Assembly: GCF_003265705.1 (NCBI RefSeq)
Contig: NW_020313168.1
Coordinates: 6,559,471-6,623,470, forward strand
Direction of reading: 5' to 3'
DNA length: 64,000 nucleotides
Origin: Callorhinus ursinus
Taxonomy: Eukaryota; Chordata; Mammalia; Carnivora; Otariidae
In this document: piece by piece, positions 1 through 10,659 of the stretch
How positions within the stretch are numbered: position 1 is the first letter of the stretch
Layout of the letters: every line of letters begins with the position of its first letter
Made by a program: the position numbers and the translations under genes
The notes under the pieces: model-generated
Database searches by the model: none
Told to the model about the DNA's origin: nothing
The model's input: the letters and a program-made list of their open reading frames with translations, nothing else

Positions 1-575
1 TGTTTGCACTTTTAATTGATTAGTTTATACATGGATTAATTGACATAATTATAATTAGTGTGTATGATTGACCAAAAGTTTGAAGAGTGTTGGCTAATCT
101 GGTACATTTGTTAAGAGGTTTTGTTAAGAAAGTTTCTACTAAACCATTTGTTATGACCCTAATTTCATAAAAGAAAGGACATTTGAGCATGCCCAAGCCA
201 GAATAGTAGGCAGGTTTCCTAAGAAAGGGTAGTTGATAGCTTTCTGCCAATATGGTGTAGGCTGTGTGTGTGTAATGTCCTACAAATTGATTGATACTTT
301 GTCCAGGGATGGTACTCACATGTGGACTCAGGACTGGCAGCCACTGATCTCATTCACACTGTTCTCTGGACATGGATTCTCTCTGCTACATCCCAGCTGG
401 TGTGGCCTAGGGTTCCCCAAAGGCGTCTAGTAATCATATTCATCTGGATGCTGACTAAGGTTGTCCTTCACGATGGCTCCATGGCCCTACATCAGTTGGG
501 AAAAGGGCCTCTTCAGTCAGATTCCCCCTGCCCAGCATAAGCCCTTCCCCAAACTAGCCCATTATGACTATAAAC
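1..575. other. Unassigned single-copy-looking DNA
   Basis: AT-rich sequence with no recognised repeat or exon. Short open frames here show no family resemblance. Confidence 0.4.
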
Positions 576-1228
576 TCACATGGCCCTGTCTTTTTTTTTC
601 TTTTTCTATTTATATGTGTGTTTTCTATTTTGTTTTTTTAATTTTTTATTGTTATGTTAATCACCATACATTACATCATTAGTTCTTGATGTAGTGTTCC
701 ATGATTCATTGTTTGTGTATAACACCCAGTGTTCCATGCAGAACGTGCCCTCTTTAATACCCATCACCAGGCTAACCCATCCCCCCACCCCCCTCCCCTC
801 TAGAGCCCTCAGTTTGTTTTTCAGAGTCCATCGTCTCTCATGGTTCGTCTCCCCCTCCGATTTACTCCTCTTCATTCTTCCCCTCCTGCTATCTTCTTTT
901 TTTCATTAAAAAAAATTTTTTTAAACATATAATGTATTATTTGTTTCAGAGGTACAGATCTGTGATTCAACAGTCTTGCACAATTCACAGCACTCACCAT
1001 AGCACATACCCTCTCTAATGTCTATCACCCAGCCACCCCATCCCTCCCACCCCCCCGACTCCAGCAACCCTCAGTTTGTTTCCTGAGATTAAGAATTCCT
1101 TATGTCAGTGAGGTCATATGATACATGTCTTTCTCTGATTGATTTATTTCACTCAGCATAACACCCTCCATCCACATCTTTGCAAATGGCAAGATCTCAT
1201 TCCTTTTGATGTCACATGGCCCTGTCTT
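576..1228 (-). mobile_element. Carnivore L1, 5'-truncated, antisense, with 17-bp target-site duplication
   Basis: The insert 593-1,211 begins with poly(T) and the reverse complement of the carnivore L1 3' end (TTATTGTTATGTTAATCACC), then runs through the 3' UTR into the end of ORF2. It is flanked by perfect 17-bp direct repeats TCACATGGCCCTGTCTT at 576-592 and 1,212-1,228, so both boundaries are exact. Confidence 0.93.
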
Positions 1229-2217
1229 GAGGGTGTGCAGATCTTGCAACAAGAAAGGGTGATGAACTCAGTTCTGCTGAAGGAATCTCTGAGGACAGGT
1301 TCAGAATTAAAGAAGGAGTAAGACTTTGTTCCTAAGGGTCACAGATAGAGAAGAGACATTCTAAACCTTTGTGTGGTAGAACATCTACTTCAGCAGAGAA
1401 GAGAGGTGTTTACTACAGGTTCCAGCATAAAAATTCCATCCTGGGGAGTTTCTGAAGCTTCCGACATCCCTCCCCATCATCACCTTCCTATCTTCTGTGT
1501 TGCAGACCCAGATGTCCCCAATCCTGTCTTTTTTTAGCTTATTGTTTCATTTTAAGTTATAAAATATTTGATGAGTCTATATAATGCATATATATGTTAT
1601 AAAACATAATGAAACAAACACCCATGTACCTGCCACCCTACTGAAGAAATGGAGTTTTACCAATGCTACCAAAGGCACACAGCTCATTATTTTCCTTTTT
1701 CCTCTCCCAAGGAGGAATATGTTTGCATAAAGTAGCTTCGGGTTCCCTCACAGCCCTTGACCCACTCTCCTTGCCTTCATGTTAATTAGCAAAGTCATCA
1801 GCGAAGCTAGTCTGCATTACGGAGCATTCTGTACCAAACTGACAAGTCTATGCAGCTCTTCTTATTTTAATATTATTTTTCTCCCTCAATGAAACCAATG
1901 CCCAATTGTGCCTTTGTGTTATTTCAGGACCTGGCAATTGGTTTGCCATTTGAAAAGCAGCCACATAGAGTTTTCTTCTGGAATTCCCACACAGAGTACT
2001 GCCCTCTGTCAAGGATGGTGAGGGTTTCTGTGATAAAGAAGCAAAAGGTCACAGCCCCTGGTCTCAGTCATACTGCCTAGTGCCAGCCTTCTGGTCATTG
2101 GAAGGAGTTGCCAAGTTCAGACAATGACCTCATTTCAAAATTTCACACTGCCTCTGCAAGATTAATAAGACAGAAAAGCAGAAGGACTAAACCCCAGAGA
2201 CCCTGTGATCTTCCACC
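1229..2217. other. Mostly unassigned DNA with an old L1M-like fragment
   Basis: About 1,535-1,700 resembles an old antisense L1M 3' region (ATGAAACAAACACCCATGTA). The rest shows no recognised repeat and no exon that I can support. Confidence 0.35.
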
Positions 2218-2470
2218 AAAATCTTTGGCAAGTGAAGACGAACCATGAGAGACGATGGACTCTGAAAAACAAACTGAGGGTTCTAGAGGGGAGGAGGGTG
2301 GGGGGATGGGTTAGCCTGGTGATGGGTATTAAAGAGGGCACAGTCTGTGTGGAGCACTGGGTGTTATGCACAAACAATGAATCATGGAACACTACATCAA
2401 GAACTAATGATGTAATGTATGGTGATTAACATAACAATAAAAAAATTAAAAAAAATCTTTGGCAAGTGAA
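2218..2470 (+). mobile_element. Carnivore L1 3' fragment, sense, with 19-bp target-site duplication
   Basis: A 215-bp L1 3' end (2,237-2,451) in sense orientation, ending in the AACATAACAATAAAAAAATT tail with its AATAAA signal. It is bounded by AAAATCTTTGGCAAGTGAA at 2,218-2,236 and 2,452-2,470. Confidence 0.93.
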
Positions 2471-3340
2471 AGTAGGAGCAGTGGAGAGGTAAAGTATTTT
2501 CTCTTAAAACACAGTGAGACATGAGAACAGAAGAGAGAGGAAGCGGAGGTAAAGTGAAGGGGAGTCTTCCCCGGAGTGGTGTTGGTGTCAGTTGAGTCTA
2601 GGCTTTATTTCCAGGGGTTGCTATCCTGCAGTTGGGTTTCATGGAGGCAAATCCCCAGGAGGTAATATTGCTTGGCTCCTCTGCCCTTGAGACCCAATTA
2701 ACGGTGACTCACTGCAGTAAGCCTGCTTTCCAATGGCATCTGGGCAGCTCTGGAGGCAGAGTCTTGAATCTGCATTGCGAATGAATGTCCCCCACTGGCA
2801 TTGGCTCTGCTTTAGTCTGTGTCCCGGGCCAGGCTGAAATTGTCACCAGAGCTGCACTAGAATTGTGGGAAGTCAGCATCAGAAGGGGCAGTTTCCAGGT
2901 CAAGCCTTGCTTTCCCTGAGATCCCCAGGGCTCCAGGGGGGGCCATGTCAGCATGATAATTTGGAAGAGTTCAGGACTTGGGGTCAGATGCCCTAGGGTG
3001 GGGTTCTGTCTTTTATTTACTTGCTGAGTGGCCTTGGACGATCACGATCACAAAATGTCTCTCGGGATCCATTGACTCCTGCATAACAGAGTTTCACCGA
3101 AGTGCCATACCCTCTGGCCTTTAATTTCAAAAACAACCACGGTAACCTTATGGTTTCCAGTTTCTAATAGCCTGGGTTTGCGCCCATATCTCTCCAGCAG
3201 ATCCCATCTATCTCTGAGAAGTCCCTTGGAGTTACCACTCACATGCCCCATAGAAGGCTCCTTCAAGGCTTTTTTAAAGCAAAATGCTAGCATTTAGTAA
3301 ATATGGGTGGTGGGTACAGGGGCATTTCTTTTTTTGTTAT
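2471..3340. other. Unassigned DNA
   Basis: Moderate GC sequence without recognised repeats. Open frames on the minus strand (2,709-2,954; 3,048-3,293) have no recognisable family motif or splice context. Confidence 0.35.
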
Positions 3341-3430
3341 GGTATTCTCTGTGCTTTTTGATAAGCTTCAACATTTCAGAATTATAATGAATTTTCATGT
3401 GTTCGCACAATGGGATACTATGCAGTCATT

Positions 3431-3486
3431 AAAAATAATGAGGGTGCTATGGTGATTAACATAATAATAAAAAAATAATGAGGGTG
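3431..3486 (+). mobile_element. Ultra-short L1 insertion (about 24 bp) with 16-bp target-site duplication
   Basis: The 24 bases at 3,447-3,470 are the extreme 3' end of the carnivore L1 (CTATGGTGATTAACATAATA...). They are flanked by perfect copies of AAAAATAATGAGGGTG at 3,431-3,446 and 3,471-3,486. The host sequence on both sides joins cleanly once the insert and one repeat are removed. Confidence 0.85.
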
Positions 3487-3529
3487 AAATGTGGATGACA
3501 AAATGTCTGTGAGGTGGTTATAAATATAT

Positions 3530-3868
3530 ACAGCCCACCCCGAACAACGGTGGGAGGGGGGATTAGGAGTGTTGACTCCTGTGCAATCGAAAATCCACAT
3601 ATAACTTTTGACTCCCCCAAAACTTAACTACTTAGTCTACTGTTGACTGGAAGCCTTATTGATAGCACAGTTGATCAACACAAATTCTGCATGTTATATA
3701 TTCCATTCTGTTTTCTTCCAATAAAGTAAGCTAGAGAAAAGAAAATGTTATTAAGAAAATCATAGGGAAGAGAAATACCATACTGTACTGTATGATATTT
3801 ACTGAAAAAAATCTGCATACAAGTGGACCCGTGCAGTTCAAACCCATATTGTTCAAGGGTCAACTGTA
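3530..3868 (-). mobile_element. Tigger-type (Tc1/mariner) DNA transposon remnant
   Basis: A non-autonomous element of about 340 bp. The right end GTTCAAGGGTCAACTG (3,851-3,866) is the family terminal repeat and the left end (CAGCCCACCCCGAACAAC, 3,530-3,547) is its diverged inverse. It is flanked by TA. The interior (GTTTTGGGGGAGTC on the minus strand, CTACTGTTGACTGG on the plus) matches the mammalian Tigger family I know by its 'GTTGACCCTTGAACAAC' ends; the exact subfamily was not assigned. The surrounding 3,360-3,530 and 3,870-3,990 look like one old L1M copy split by this element. Confidence 0.72.
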
Positions 3869-3989
3869 CATATATTTTTAGAAAGCAATTGCATTTTTAT
3901 TTAAGATAGGGGTTTTGAAACAGTGACATCACAGGTAATTTTTGTTTTATATTTCCCAAATTTTGTAATTAGGTATTAATGGTTCTATT

Positions 3990-4321
3990 AATTAGGTATT
4001 AGCCAACAAAACTTGACTGTCCAGTGCTCAGATCACAAATACAAGTCTCATTTACTTCTTCCCCAGCCCAATGTTACAGGCACCTACCCCTGAGGCTGAG
4101 GTCTTGCCTGTCCACCTTTGGGTGTTCTGATCTGCCTTCCACGACATGCTTCCTGCTGCCCATGACCCCTGCAGATTGCTCTTGTGCTGGGCACAACCAT
4201 TCCTTGCCAGTGAAAGCCACTGGTGACACAGTGACAGCCCTGGGTGGGGGGAGATACTGATCACTCCTTTGCCATTCTGCTCAGAACTACTGCCCAGACC
4301 TGGGTTCAGACCCCCCCGGCC
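3990..4321. other. Unassigned DNA
   Basis: No repeat or exon recognised. Confidence 0.35.
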
Positions 4322-4491
4322 AGGGGTTCTTTTTTCTTTTCTTTTTCTTTTTTAAGTAGACTCCATGTCCAGCATGGAGCCCAACTTGGGGCTCGAACTC
4401 ACAACCCTGAGATGGAGACCTGAGCCGAAATCAAGAGTCGGACACCCAACCGACTGAGCCACCTAAGTGCCCGGATCCTCTAGGGGTTCTT
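4322..4491 (-). mobile_element. SINEC (CAN SINE), antisense, short subtype
   Basis: The reverse-complement SINEC body (GGGGCTCGAACTCACAACCC, ending GACTGAGCCACCTAAGTGCC) is flanked by AGGGGTTCTT at 4,322-4,331 and 4,482-4,491. Confidence 0.9.
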
Positions 4492-5154
4492 ATTTGACAG
4501 CAGCAACAGTTACACAGTTTGGGGTCCAGCACAAAATGAAAATATGGGACTCTTTGTACAAAAATATTGAGAAGATCTCAAGATAGTGACAGCAGGGCAT
4601 TAAAGCAATTGTAGGGCCCTTCCAAAGGTGGAGCCCCATGTGACTGTCCACCCACAAAGCTGGACTTACTTGGGAGTCTCCCATCCCAATTCTCATCTGC
4701 CTTCATGTGGCCATAGGCTGCTCGTGCCTCACCCTCACTGGAAAAATTCGGGTGTCTTCATACCAACTGATCCTGGTCCCAAAACCAGGGGAAGAGCTAG
4801 TCCCTCATTCCAACCTGAGCCTCACCTCCTGTGACCTCATCTGCTGCCCCCACACTGACCTCCTTCTGGGATGGCTGAAAGTTGGGTCATCTGTTTCCTC
4901 TAAAGGAAAGTCTACTCCCACCCATAGGGTGAGGTCTGGCTCCACAGTCCCAATAAGCTTTATAGGGTGACATCAGTTCATTACCTAAGTCTGGCTATTA
5001 ATAATCTAAGTCTGGGTATCCAGTCTTAAATGACACCATGTATGGGACACAACTAGCCCAGTTTCAGTGGGAGAGTGACAAGTTCAGTTCAGTTCTTTTT
5101 CAGTCACTTCTCATTAAAGATTTAAAAATATTGAAAAAAGAAAAAAAAAACGGG
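4492..5154. other. Unassigned DNA
   Basis: No recognised repeat family or exon; short open frames only. Confidence 0.35.
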
Positions 5155-5236
5155 GGGCACCTGGATGGCTCATTTGGTTGAGCGACTGACTCTTGATCTC
5201 AGCCCAGGTGGAGGCGAGCCTACTTAAAAAAAAAAA
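5155..5236 (+). mobile_element. SINEC head fragment, sense
   Basis: GGGGGCACCTGGATGGCTCA opens a sense SINEC of about 80 bp that passes directly to poly(A), so most of the body is missing. Confidence 0.8.
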
Positions 5237-5339
5237 AATTGGGACCCAGCTTCCCCTGGGATTACCATGGGGTCCTCTTGTTTTTGCATGACTAGCCTAC
5301 AGCTAACACACCCTCATTTTCCTTGGAAAACACTCTTCC

Positions 5340-5705
5340 AGTCGTGGCCGATAGGGCTTAGGTGGGACTGACTCCTCCTCCAGGGGTGGGCACATAACTC
5401 ATTTCTGTCCAATAAGCATTAGATCTAGGACTTTAGTGGAAACTAGCAGCCCTGGGGCTGTGACCTGGACCTGCTGGCAGTCATGTGACCCCATGAGGTG
5501 AGGCCTTCCTGTGAAAAAAGCTGAATTAGAGGGAAGAATGTTGACAGAGAGAGACAGATGCCATTGTTTGAATCCCTGGATCCAACTGAACAGCATCCCC
5601 AGGCTTCTCAGTTACATGAGCCAATGGATTTTCTTTTTTTGTTTAGATGGTTTGACTTGGGTTTTGTCACTGGCAACCAAAAGGGTTCTGACCATGAGAG
5701 TTCCC
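5340..5705 (+). mobile_element. MaLR/MLT1-like solo LTR
   Basis: The run TGTTTGAATCCCTGGATCCA, followed by TTACATGAGCCAATGGATTT and CACTGGCAACCAAAAGGGTT, matches the 3' half of an ancient mammalian ERVL-MaLR-type LTR as I remember it. The exact subfamily is not certain. Confidence 0.5.
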
Positions 5706-7544
5706 CTTTCAGTGGCAACAGTGATGCCTGGGCTGCTTACGCTGTGCTGTGGAAATCAGACAAGACAGCTTATATGCAAGTGCTCTGCAAACTGTAAAGG
5801 GCTGTTTGAATGGAATGACCAAGGAAGTACAGTTGGCGAGAGGCCTAGCCAGGATAAAAGCCTAGTTTTTTTTGACACCCCAATTTCCTTCTCTTCTTTA
5901 GCTAATGAGCTGCCTCCAGCTCCAAGCAAACCAGTGAGCAGGCAGAGGGTGAACAGGGCAGGGGATGGACAGGGCAGGGGAGGACAGGGCAGGGGGTGGG
6001 CCAGACAGTTGGTGGTCAGGGAATACTCTGTGCAGTCTTCTCATGTGTTTGTGGTGCTGCACTATGATGTCTGGAGGAGACCTGGCTTTTTGGGCATGGG
6101 GGAGTGAGGGTTCTTGAGGGCATGACTGCAGAGCTCACCTGGCCCCTTGCCTCTGTCTTTCCCAAGCCGCTCTTCATCGGCCAACCTGTCATCCCCAGAG
6201 GTCAGAACCCTGGCATTTTTGGGTTTGGATTTTTATCATCTCAGATCTTTGGAGATGTTCAGGGAGGGGGTGCCAGTTTTGCTTCTACTTACCCAACTCT
6301 GCCAAGCTTGGGCCATGGATCTTTACTCCAGGCACTTCTCAGAAGTACACTGGAGAACTCCTCCTTGTCTTGGACACGGACTTGGAGGAATTCCTACCTT
6401 GGGGGCCCAGAGCCATTCTGACCTTCAGCGCTGGGACCCTCTCCTGGAGCTGTAGATTTTGCAGCCCTTCAGATCAGTCCCTGAATCAGGACTCAGAACT
6501 TGGTAGCCTGAGGGTGCTGCGAACATTTGACCTGGTTCCCAAGGGCCCACTTCCCACTTCCTGTGACCTTTAAGACGTCATCATAGACACTGAAGTTCAT
6601 GTGTCATATTGGGCTAAGGTCAGATGTGGCCTGAGTTGCCTCCATGCCTGCCCAGGGACCCGCCTAGCCTGCCACACTCAGTTCCTTGGGGGTAGGGAAT
6701 GGGCCCTGTTCCCAGGTGTTTAGGAACACACAATGCTGAATTCATTCTCAAGATTCTCAACTAGTGACATCCAGTTTCAAGGAGGGCACATGGGATGGGG
6801 TGGTGGTGGGATATGAAGAAATGGCCTCAATCACCTTTTTCTTCTTTCATAGTTCTCTCCCCTGAAACCCAAATCCCTAAGGCCCTGACAAGGGCACTGA
6901 GCGAAATGGAGGCAGAGATATAAGATGGCAAATGTCGGTGCGTCTGATGGAGTCTCCTGAAGAGGGAGCATCCCCACCCCCTCTCTCTCCCAATCAGGTC
7001 AAGTCTTGGGCATTCTCAAGCTCAAAGGCAAGTGGTTCCTAAAGGAGGGCAGGAAATGAGATCTGGAGAGAACAGCACACCTCCTTCCCCTGACACTAGG
7101 GTTAAGTATAGCCGGAGAGGCAAGGGTCAGTGTAGAGAGGCCCTGAGGTAGAAGGGACGGCTATAGGAGTTGCACATCCAAGCGGTGCTCATAGTGTAGC
7201 CAACCATCACATCACATTGGCCTGGTTTCATTAGACAGCTGAATCCCCCAAGTCTCTCTTTTTCTGGATTTCATGCTTAGCAAACAATCCCCTGATTATA
7301 ATGTGGTTTGGCATCTTGAGCAATATATCAGTCTTGTGAGTTTGATTAACATGAGCGTGCCTGGAGAGATGGATCTACTCTTGTGTGAGTGAGCAAAACC
7401 AGGCACTAGTCCTACAGAGCTGGGGGCTACACTGGACTGCTGTTGACACCCTACATGTGACTGCTTTAACCCCCACCCCCTTGGCCATGTGATCACCTTG
7501 GCAAAGCTCTTTGCCTTCTCCTGACCCTGCCCCATTGGATCTCC
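5706..7544. other. Unassigned DNA with a G-rich minisatellite
   Basis: About 1.8 kb with no SINE or L1. At 5,952-6,000 a short G-rich repeat (units like GACAGGGCAGGGGA) occurs. A 198-codon plus-strand frame (5,511-6,107) crosses the LTR fragment and this repeat, so it is not a gene. No RAB37 exon was recognised here. Confidence 0.4.
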
Positions 7545-7625
7545 AGCTCTCTGGGGTTGGAGTCTGGGCTCTGCCACTTATTAGCTGGGTGACCTCAGGT
7601 AAGTTTCTTAATGTTTCTGTGGCTT

Positions 7626-7656
7626 GTTTACTCATTTTTTTCTTTGTAAAAAGATT

Positions 7657-7699
<43 letters not shown>

Positions 7700-8072
7700 T
7701 TTTAAAAAAGATTTTACTTATTTATTTGACAGAGAGAGAGACAGTGAGAGAGGGAACACAAGCAGGGGGAGTGGGAGAGGGAGAAGCAGACTTCCCGCAG
7801 AGCAGGGAGCCTGACGTGGGGCTTGATTCCAGGACCCTGAATCATGACCCGAGCTGAAGGCAGATGCTTAACAACTGAGCCACCCATGCACCCCCAAAAT
7901 ATTTTATTTATTTATTTGAGAGAGAGAGAGAGAAAATCTCAAGCAGACTCTGCTCTGAGCACAGAGCCCGACGCAGGGCTGGATCTCACAACCCTGAGAT
8001 CATGACCTGAGTTGAAATCAAGAGTCGGCTCCTTAACTGACTGAGCCCCCCAGGCGCCCCTCGTTTACTCAT
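7626..8072 (-). mobile_element. SINEC with a second SINEC nested in its tail, antisense
   Basis: The outer element (7,636-8,062) is flanked by GTTTACTCAT at 7,626-7,635 and 8,063-8,072. A second, younger-looking SINEC (about 7,706-7,893, with the GACAGAGAGAGAGACAG and GAACACAAGCAGGGGGAG motifs) sits in its A/T-rich tail. The tail also contains a long (ATTT)n run at 7,658-7,700. Confidence 0.9.
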
Positions 8073-8076
8073 CTTT

Positions 8077-8297
8077 AAAATGAGATTAAAAGGGCACCTG
8101 GGTGGCTCAGTTGGTTAAACGACTGCCTTTAGCTCAGGTCATGATCCTGGAGTCCCGAGATTGAGTCCCCCATCGGGATCCCTGCTCAGCGGGGAGTGTG
8201 CTTCTCCCTCTGACCCTCCTCCCTCTCATGCTCTCTATCTCATTCTTTCTCTCAAATAAATAAATAAAATCTTAAAAAAAATAAAATGAGATTAAAA
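8077..8297 (+). mobile_element. SINEC, sense, with 15-bp target-site duplication
   Basis: A full SINEC (8,092-8,282; head GGGCACCTGGGTGGCTCAG, tail AAATAAATAAAATCTTAAAA) is flanked by perfect copies of AAAATGAGATTAAAA at 8,077-8,091 and 8,283-8,297. Confidence 0.95.
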
Positions 8298-8394
8298 TAG
8301 GGTTGTTGTAGGATTGGATGATGTAAAGGCTCAGAACAGTGCCTGGCACATAAGTGCTTTTAGGGGTGTGCTGCTATTATTTAAATTCCCACAA

Positions 8395-8560
8395 TAACTA
8401 CCTGCTGTGACCTTGAGCAAGTAATTTAATTTTTTTTCCATCTGGCCTCCATTCCCTATTTATAATATGAAATGAATAATAACATCTCCTGGAAAAAGCA
8501 TGTGGTAAGTGTTAAGTGTCACAGCATATATTAAATTATTTTGTAAACTGTAAAATACTC
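8395..8560 (+). repeat. MIR fragment
   Basis: CTGCTGTGACCTTGAGCAAG followed by the 'AATAATAACATCTCCTGG' region fits the MIR core and 3' part in sense orientation. Confidence 0.6.
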
Positions 8561-9157
8561 CACTGATGAACCATGTGTTAATTTTTATCATTTATTACTA
8601 ATAATTATTAGTCTCACTGGGTCCCTCTAGATTACAACACAGAGATGATTTTATACTTCTCAGTTCACAACCTTATAAAACCTGAGAAGGGGACCAGGAG
8701 AACGGGGAAGAATCTGGGTGAAGACTGCCCCCCACAGAGGGGGGCTGGAGGGAGCTCTGCCTCATCGGGGCTAAGTCTTTACCAGCAACGCCATTCCTTC
8801 TGAAGGTTAAGGGCTTCTCTGTGTGAAGTTGGGAGAGGCTGGAAGAAGCAGGGTCTACCAGTTCCTGAAGTCCCTGCTCTGATACAGGACAGACAGATAT
8901 GCATTTTAGTAAGCAGGCTTTCTGGGAGTGGTGTGGATGCAAAATTCAAATGGCAGAGGGAGGAAGAGGAGGAGAAGGAGTTGGAGAAAGGTTTGCTTTG
9001 CCTTTAAAAGGCCCTTAACAACAAAAGATAAGGAGGGATAGAGACCAAGAACACATTATCACTGGCTCTGCCTATAGCTTGTGAGAGGAGGTGTGTGTAT
9101 GTGGCAGCCAAGGGCGGAGGACTAGTGGTTCAAGACACCTAAAAGTGGGCCATTCCA
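8561..9157. other. Unassigned DNA
   Basis: No repeat or exon recognised. Confidence 0.35.
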
Positions 9158-9357
9158 GGGGCGCCTGGGTGGCTCGGTTAAGCACCTGACTCTTAGTTTC
9201 AGTTTAGGACATAATCTCAGGGTCGTGGGATTAAACCCCCCCGCATCAGGCTCCACACTCAGCGCAGAGTCGGCTTGAGATTCTCTCCCTCTGTTTCTCC
9301 CCTGTTCTCTCTCTCTCTCTCTCTCTCTCTAAAATAAATAAATAAATCTTAAAAAAG
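9158..9357 (+). mobile_element. SINEC, sense
   Basis: The head GGGGCGCCTGGGTGGCTCGG, a (CT)n run at about 9,305-9,331 and the tail AAATAAATAAATCTTAAAAA are all present. Imperfect flanking repeats (AAAGTGGGCCATT and AAAGTAAGCCGTT) suggest an older insertion. Confidence 0.9.
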
Positions 9358-10440
9358 TAAGCCGTTTGCAGAAGCACAAAGTATTAAATAACACCCTCAT
9401 GTGGATGGGTCAAAACTGTCTGCTAATAAGCAGAAATACAAATAAGAAAGGAGGGAGCAGACTTTGGCATCAAGGTCAGTGAAACAGGAATTATCTGCTA
9501 GGGGATTCTTGAGCTCTGCCTGTTTTAACAATTATTTTCATGGACCCTTGCTACCTTGAGGAGTAGGGTGAGATCTGGGGAGGTTTTGACTGGTAGGGTC
9601 AGTGAGGGTGTAACATTTCCAGATCTGTTGTTTGCTGCTGGCTTAGAGCTCTCTCACTTGGCCCCAGAAAACCTCCTCTGGTTGTCTGGTGGGACGATGG
9701 TCCAGGGCTGCTCCCAACTAGGGAAGTGCATTGTCTGAGTGCTCTGCGAGTTGGCAAAGGAGCTGTGGGCTCCATTCTCGCTTGCCATCTCCAGGGACTG
9801 CTTCTCTTGCCTGAGAAGGGGAGGCTGGAAGCAAGGAGCACACTGGGAGAAGGTTAGAGCCACTTCAAATTTTCCGTTTAACTGTTCCCTGGCCTGGTGC
9901 TCACCTCTGTCTGTTTACTTCCAGCAAAGCTGGGTTTCCTGCCCTTGAAATGAAGGAAGTCAAAGCCATTCCCCAAAACAGCTTATAGGAGGAAATATTA
10001 GTGGACTAACATTAGTGAGTCTCAGATATTTTCTCCCCAAAGACCCAGGAACTCCAAATTAGAGGGATGAGTGCTTGGGGAGGAAAGCCTGAAGAGTTTG
10101 GAAAACGAGCTTTGAGATGTTACACCAGGTCACCTTCATTTCCTGCTAAGGTTACCCAAGACAACCAACCAGCACCACTCCCCAAGCCAGCTGCCTGCTC
10201 TGGGATCTGGGCAGGACGGACAGATCAATCAAAGGAGTCCCAGATGGCCTGAGATCCTCAGTGACGTTAACACACACTTCATTTATTTATCTGAAAACCT
10301 CCAGAGCAGGCAAGAAAGGAAAACAAGCAAATGGAAACATTCGACAGTGGGCAGCTAATGTTTCCTGGCTTTTTTGTTTGTTCCTGAGCTGAGGATGGAA
10401 ATCTGGCAGTACTGGAGCTAATGCTCTCACTCTGGTTTTA
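9358..10440. other. Unassigned DNA
   Basis: About 1.1 kb without recognised repeats. Several short open frames on both strands lack any family motif. Confidence 0.35.
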
Positions 10441-10659
10441 CATATTTTTTCTTTTTAAAAGATTTTATTTATTTCATTTGAGAGAGAGAGAGGGAGAGAG
10501 CACAAGCAGGGGGAGAGGCAGAGGGAGAGGGAGAAGCAGACTCCCCGCTGAGCTGGAAGCCCGACATGGGGCTCAATCCCAGGACCCTGGGATGATGACC
10601 TGAGCCAAAGGCAGATGCTTAACCATCTGAGCCACCCAGGAGCCCCATATTTTTTCTTT
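10441..10659 (-). mobile_element. SINEC, antisense, with target-site duplication
   Basis: Full-length antisense SINEC flanked by CATATTTTTTCTTT at 10,441-10,454 and 10,646-10,659. Confidence 0.93.

Larger units (their letters stand above)
7545..8370 (+). repeat. MIR split by two SINEC insertions
   Basis: The MIR core starts GGCTCTGCCACTTATTAGCT (near 7,568), is cut at 7,635, resumes 8,063-8,091, is cut again, and resumes at 8,283 with GGGTTGTTGTAGGATTGG and CAGTGCCTGGCACATAAGTG. Removing the two SINECs restores one continuous MIR. Confidence 0.88.

Noticed and set aside
5511..6107. 198-codon open frame on the plus strand
   Set aside because: It begins in an LTR fragment and runs through a G-rich minisatellite; no domain, no splice context, and GC bias explains the open end.
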